From: an uncultured Mobiluncus sp.
Lineage (GTDB): Bacteria; Actinomycetota; Actinomycetes; Actinomycetales; Actinomycetaceae
Length of the DNA stretch: 64,000 nt
Assembly: GCF_902488535.1 (NCBI RefSeq)
Contig: NZ_CABTWO010000004.1
Coordinates: 1-64,000, forward strand
Direction of reading: 5' to 3'
Shown here: one piece after another, positions 60,108 to 64,000 of the stretch
Layout: each line of letters starts with the position of its first letter
Numbering within the stretch: position 1 is the first letter of the stretch
Program-made: the position numbers and the translations under genes
The notes under the pieces: model-generated
Told to the model about the DNA's origin: nothing
Seen by the model: only the letters and a program-made list of their open reading frames with translations
Database searches by the model: none

Positions 60108-61456
60108 TGCCATCCACCGTCTCCCCTCATGACCCGGAAATCGCTATCAAGGTTGAGAACGTCTCGAAAACCTTTCGCGTTTATCACGACCGCAACCAGT
60201 CTTTGAAACGCCGACTGTTGTCAGGGCGCAAAAATCGTTTTGAGGAGTTTCAAGCCCTGCAAGATGTGTCCTTAGAGATTCCGGTGGGTTCCACCTTTGG
60301 CCTGCTCGGCAAGAACGGTTCGGGCAAATCCACCCTGCTGAAGTGCATCGCCAAGATTCTCGCCCCCAACCATGGCAGCATTACTTCTCACGGCCGCATG
60401 GCGGCCATGCTGGAGGTGGGTTCCGGTTTTCACCCCGAACTGACCGGGCGGGAAAACATCTATCTGAATGGCACGATTCTGGGGATGAGTCGAGCCGAGA
60501 TAGACCGTAAATTTGACGAAATCGTGGACTTTTCCGGGGTAGAACGTTTCATCGACCAACCGGTTAAGAACTATTCCTCCGGCATGTACGTGCGCTTGGG
60601 ATTTTCGGTAGCTATCCACGTGGAACCCGAAATTTTGTTGGTCGATGAAATCCTGGCCGTTGGGGACTTGGATTTCCAGGAAAAATGTCTCGACAAGTTC
60701 ACCCAGTTTCATGACGAAGGACGCACCGTGGTGGTGGTATCTCACGCTCTAGATCAGATGCGGACCTTCTGCAATCAAGCGGCTTGGTTGAACAACGGCA
60801 AAATCGTGGCTGTCGGCAACGCTATGGATGTGGTGGATCGCTACGCCAACACCGCTCGTGGCGCGGAAAAAGTCGAAGGCGGCGGGGTTCGTTTTGGTTC
60901 GGGTGAAGCCCAAATCACGAAGCTGGAACTCTTGGGGGAATCCCCAACTAACTCTCAACAGGCCACGAGAGTCAGCCAAGGAACGCGCGTCCACACTAAC
61001 GAAACGGTCACGATGCGTATCCATTTCGACGCCAAAGAAACGATTAAGCGTCCCGTTTTCGGGGCTTCTATTGACACCCGCGAAGGGGTCTGGGTCTGGG
61101 GTTACACTTCCTTGGATGATGGGTATGTACCGGAGTCTATTCCGAAGGGAACAGGCTATATTGACATTGTCGTCCCCCGTTTACCGCTACGTACCGGAGC
61201 ATATTTTCTTTCGGCTTCAATCCAGAATTTCGAACTGACAAACATTATTGATGCCTGGCAAAAAGCGCTAGCGTTCAAAGTTACTCCCTGGGCGGGAATG
61301 GAGTCTGCGGGCATCGTGACGCTGGGTTCGCATTTTGCGAACTTGACCCCGAACCAACCGATGCTGGAGCTGCCTACGCGTGATACGGACTATTGGACCC
61401 GGATGACTGGTGAGGACAACTCTGAGGACTCAGGAGAGCCGGAGGTAAACGCCTAA
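60107..61456 (+). CDS. Polysaccharide ABC exporter ATPase with Wzt C-terminal domain
   Basis: The 449-residue protein has an ATPase domain (about 10-250: Walker A GKNGSGKST at 68-76, YSSGMYVRLGFS, Walker B ILLVDE ending at 181) and a C-terminal beta-sandwich (about 270-430). In O9a-type systems that domain binds the modified end of the glycan before export. GGAGG lies seven bases before the ATG at 60107; the longer frame is not used. Confidence 0.93.
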   Translation: MPSTVSPHDPEIAIKVENVSKTFRVYHDRNQSLKRRLLSGRKNRFEEFQALQDVSLEIPVGSTFGLLGKNGSGKSTLLKCIAKILAPNHGSITSHGRMAAMLEVGSGFHPELTGRENIYLNGTILGMSRAEIDRKFDEIVDFSGVERFIDQPVKNYSSGMYVRLGFSVAIHVEPEILLVDEILAVGDLDFQEKCLDKFTQFHDEGRTVVVVSHALDQMRTFCNQAAWLNNGKIVAVGNAMDVVDRYANTARGAEKVEGGGVRFGSGEAQITKLELLGESPTNSQQATRVSQGTRVHTNETVTMRIHFDAKETIKRPVFGASIDTREGVWVWGYTSLDDGYVPESIPKGTGYIDIVVPRLPLRTGAYFLSASIQNFELTNIIDAWQKALAFKVTPWAGMESAGIVTLGSHFANLTPNQPMLELPTRDTDYWTRMTGEDNSEDSGEPEVNA

Positions 61457-61496
61457 CCTACCGCTGGCTGATGCAGTCAAGTCAGTATTCACACGG

Positions 61497-62597
61497 TTAT
61501 GAGGCGGAACGCGCCCCGAGGCGGATTTTCCGAATCAAACTCATAATCAGCCGGTGCACATGGTAGAGAACGAACCCGACCGCGGCAGACAGCAAACAGA
61601 GCACCAGGAAAGCCACGTACTTTCTCCCTTGTGAAAAATCTTGAATCGGAAAACGATTAAACGCCTCCGCAATAATCACGTGGTGAACCAGAAAGATGGC
61701 GTAGGAGTATTTTGAAATCCAGTTCACAACCTGGGTAACACCCCAAACTTCCAGGTACTTGCCGATGAACACCAGAACCGTGAAAGCTGCAATACCAACC
61801 AAGGTAACCGAAAGCCGGTCGGGAACCTCAGCGAAACAGAACGCTGCGAGAATCAAGATACCGACCGCGGGAATTAGTGCCCAGGGAGAGATTTTTTTCC
61901 AGTAGGTCGCAAAGTACATACCGAACAGCAGCTCGGGAATGCGGAACGGCAACAATACTGCAGTGGGGTATGGCAACGGGTGCAGCTGCCAGAAAATCAT
62001 CGCGGCGGCGTATATCCCCAGACCTAGCACGGCAGTCGCCCACGGATGCTCTTGCACTCCCCACAGCATGAGGGGAAAGACTAGATAAAAGATTACGATG
62101 AACCCGAGGAACCATTCCCCCAAAAGGTACATGGTCGGCACCCCTAAGTTAGCCATGAGGCCGTCCATGGCTATAATTGTCAGCGGAAAAGACCGGTAAG
62201 GCAACGGGCCTAAACTTGCCCCGTACACCAGGAACCGCATAGTAAAGAAAACCGCGTAGGCAATCCAAAACATGGGGTAAATACCCAAAAACCGTTTCTT
62301 AAAGAACAGTTTCAAATCGAGGGGACGCCGATAAGTCACCGTCAGGGCAGTGCCAGAAATCATCAAGAACAGGGAAACACCCAGGTCGCCAACATAAATA
62401 TGGAACGGGTGATTGGTAATAATCCATCCCGAGGCGGTGAAAAATGGATTATTGAAATGCGTCAACAAAATCAGCAAAACACTGAAAGCTCGGACGAAAT
62501 CCAAATAGAACAGCCGCTTCTTTTTGGCGGGTTCACGGGAATTCGGAAAATTTGGACTGGTCGAGGAAACTTCTGAAAGTCCGCTGGTTTCGTTCAT
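61497..62597 (-). CDS. Acyltransferase family 3 membrane protein
   Basis: The 366-residue protein has about 10 membrane helices and the family's N-terminal motif DFVRAFSVLLILLTHF, with the catalytic His at about residue 47. Family members O-acylate surface polysaccharides or lipids. The first 28 residues are a charged, cytoplasmic lead. ATG 62597 overlaps the preceding gene's stop by four bases. Confidence 0.9.
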   Translation of the reverse strand: MNETSGLSEVSSTSPNFPNSREPAKKKRLFYLDFVRAFSVLLILLTHFNNPFFTASGWIITNHPFHIYVGDLGVSLFLMISGTALTVTYRRPLDLKLFFKKRFLGIYPMFWIAYAVFFTMRFLVYGASLGPLPYRSFPLTIIAMDGLMANLGVPTMYLLGEWFLGFIVIFYLVFPLMLWGVQEHPWATAVLGLGIYAAAMIFWQLHPLPYPTAVLLPFRIPELLFGMYFATYWKKISPWALIPAVGILILAAFCFAEVPDRLSVTLVGIAAFTVLVFIGKYLEVWGVTQVVNWISKYSYAIFLVHHVIIAEAFNRFPIQDFSQGRKYVAFLVLCLLSAAVGFVLYHVHRLIMSLIRKIRLGARSAS

Positions 62598-64000
62598 AGA
62601 CCGCGCTTCCGATCCATGTGTTCCCGGTATTTCCGGCGAATATCGACATAGGTCTGGCGCGGCAGGATTTTTCGCAGCACCCGCACGTACAGCTTTCCCT
62701 TTCCGAAGACAGTGAAAGGCAATCTGTCGGCATGGTTCATCTGCTTGACGTAGTAGGCCAGATTTGTCAGTTCGATACGTGAGAACTCGTCGGAGAAACA
62801 GTGAGCGGAAAAGTAGCCGGCAGACTGCGCCACGTAGGCATAAGCCCGTTCTATTGCGTGCAAGATTGTGCCGTCGGTGTTGTTGGGTTCAGGCGGGAAA
62901 TCCTCCCACTGCCAATCCCGATCATATAGCGGAGCCAACGCGGCGGGACGGAACCAGAACATAGTTCCCAGCGGGGCGATAGGTTCAATGTTTTTCGACA
63001 AGGGGACGTGGCATCCCAAATCATTGAGAAGTGTCGCGGTGTTGTTATAGTTCAAGCCCCAGCTGGTATAAATATAGGGCGCAAAATAGTCCGCATGGTT
63101 CGGAGGCGCCGGAAACATCATCCCCAAGCGCGGCTCTTGACGGAACTTATCGATTAGGTTGGCCACGTATTCTTTCGTGGCAAACATATTCTCAAAGCAC
63201 TTCAATGCAAAACCGTCGCCAACCGAGCCCTGGTCCAGCTGAGTAACTTTTTTATCGTGAGCAAAACACACCAGGTCGTAATCATTAATGATGTCTTTGA
63301 CCCCCACCAGCAACGCGGACACGTCACGACCGCGATTCTCAATGAGACGAATAATCACGTTGTAGGGAAGATCCTGGGTGGCTTCGCGAACTTTCGCAGC
63401 CTTTTCCTCACTGCCAACCGTGATGACGATGTCGCTACCGGCGGGCATAGTTGACACATACGCCAAGAGTTTGGGCAGAATATCCAGGTAATAAACATGC
63501 AAAACCATGGCGATTTTCAAATCGGGGGCGTTTTTAACGCTGGGCGGGTTCACCGCGCGGGTGGGGAACACGTAGGTGAGTTTCAGGTTATTAACCAGGT
63601 TCATGAGGTTCATGGTCCTCAGCGCGTTGTTCCAAATCAGGTTCACATCGTAGTCGGTGTGGTCACGCAGGTATTCATAGAGGTCACGAGTGTCCTGCCC
63701 GACTGACTGCACCAAAACGTCACGGTAATCGTGAAAGAACGAACGGCGCTTGAAAATCGGGCACCTCTTTTCCTTAATGATCGTCACCGGGGCAAACATG
63801 ATGGGAGCGAAGTTATAGCCCTGTAAATCCTCTGTGTTGACATACACATCAGATTTAAAACCAAGTTGCTCAAAACGTTTTGTAAAGGGAATCTCGTGTT
63901 TGCCGACCGAATCGTTGTAGTCCCTGATAACCGGCAAATCGCGCCAATAGTCCTGGAATACTTGGGCGGTGATCAAAGAACGACGGTAGGCGTGGAAATG
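62594..64000 (-). CDS. Rhamnan synthesis protein F-like (RgpF), 5' end beyond window
   Basis: The frame is open to the right edge (upstream codons read HFHAYRRS), so 63976 is probably not the start. The protein holds the RgpF-type region (VLHVYYLDILPKLLAYV, IENRGRDVSALL, AHDKKV), and APLGTMFWFRPAAL, the pattern of enzymes that polymerise rhamnan in Gram-positive walls. It ends in a basic tail and overlaps the acyltransferase gene by four bases, forming one operon. With rmlA/rmlB in this region it points to a rhamnose-containing polysaccharide. Confidence 0.88.
   Translation of the reverse strand, partial: HFHAYRRSLITAQVFQDYWRDLPVIRDYNDSVGKHEIPFTKRFEQLGFKSDVYVNTEDLQGYNFAPIMFAPVTIIKEKRCPIFKRRSFFHDYRDVLVQSVGQDTRDLYEYLRDHTDYDVNLIWNNALRTMNLMNLVNNLKLTYVFPTRAVNPPSVKNAPDLKIAMVLHVYYLDILPKLLAYVSTMPAGSDIVITVGSEEKAAKVREATQDLPYNVIIRLIENRGRDVSALLVGVKDIINDYDLVCFAHDKKVTQLDQGSVGDGFALKCFENMFATKEYVANLIDKFRQEPRLGMMFPAPPNHADYFAPYIYTSWGLNYNNTATLLNDLGCHVPLSKNIEPIAPLGTMFWFRPAALAPLYDRDWQWEDFPPEPNNTDGTILHAIERAYAYVAQSAGYFSAHCFSDEFSRIELTNLAYYVKQMNHADRLPFTVFGKGKLYVRVLRKILPRQTYVDIRRKYREHMDRKRGL

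Noticed and set aside
1..64000. tRNA, rRNA, CRISPR arrays, insertion sequences, prophage genes
   Set aside because: No cloverleaf-like sequence, rRNA segment, regularly spaced repeat-spacer series, transposase or integrase was recognised by eye in the intergenic regions; small RNAs cannot be excluded without expression data.

Overview
The window reads as chromosomal DNA of a high-to-moderate GC Actinomycetota. The supporting genes are a GlgE maltosyltransferase, the mismatch endonuclease NucS, a WhiB2-type regulator, a DivIVA-like coiled-coil protein, DUF2550 and DUF5719 proteins, and many GTG/TTG starts with several apparently leaderless genes. The family is probably Actinomycetaceae and the genus possibly Mobiluncus; that placement is inference, since no 16S rRNA or other marker is present.

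Layout. 1-2.1 kb: the start of a secreted protein gene, then a Fic-family gene bracketed by two 64-bp operator-like repeats. 2.1-13 kb: glycogen/alpha-glucan genes glgB, glgE and glgP, interrupted by a VIT-type metal transporter, a thioredoxin/TPR co-chaperone and a TetR regulator. 13-17.4 kb: a DivIVA-like protein, an unrecognised membrane protein/lipoprotein pair and an alpha/beta hydrolase. 17.6-20.5 kb: a NagA-like deacetylase with an altered active site, a zinc-ribbon protein, nucS and a DUF2550 gene. 20.7-30.2 kb: the complete F-type ATP synthase operon (atpI-like, atpBEFHAGDC), preceded by a WecA-type phosphoglycosyltransferase and Sua5. 30.3-38.5 kb: an accessory-looking block with a DASS anion transporter, a lone receiver protein, a histidine kinase with a cyclic-nucleotide-like sensor domain and a MacAB-type efflux operon. 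38.7-41.2 kb: prmC, prfA and rpmE.

41.4-45.7 kb: tandem L,D-transpeptidases and a divergent SpoIIM/RDD membrane pair sharing an 18-bp promoter. 45.8-64 kb: cell-surface genes: DUF5719, a 1110-residue membrane glycosyltransferase, whiB2, manA, rmlA, rmlB, a DUF2304/GT2/GtrA module, a DUF2142 membrane protein, a sugar-nucleotide epimerase, a Wzm/Wzt polysaccharide exporter, an acyltransferase and an RgpF-like rhamnan protein that runs off the right edge.

From memory, the order rpmE-prfA-prmC-sua5-wecA-atpI-atpBEFHAGDC-DUF2550-nucS-thioredoxin-glg matches the Mycobacterium tuberculosis Rv1298-Rv1328 region, so most of 2-41 kb is an old actinobacterial backbone. The Fic module and the 30.3-38.5 kb block look like additions. 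The right third looks like a rhamnose-containing wall polysaccharide locus: RmlA/RmlB make the dTDP-sugar precursor, RgpF-like and GT2 enzymes assemble, Wzm/Wzt export, and the acyltransferase, GtrA and L,D-transpeptidases modify the envelope. The most interesting non-coding signals are the fic-flanking repeats, two CRP/GlxR-type palindromes, a pair of dispersed long palindromes, a recurring intergenic CTTGTGA motif, and compact leaderless or bidirectional promoters.
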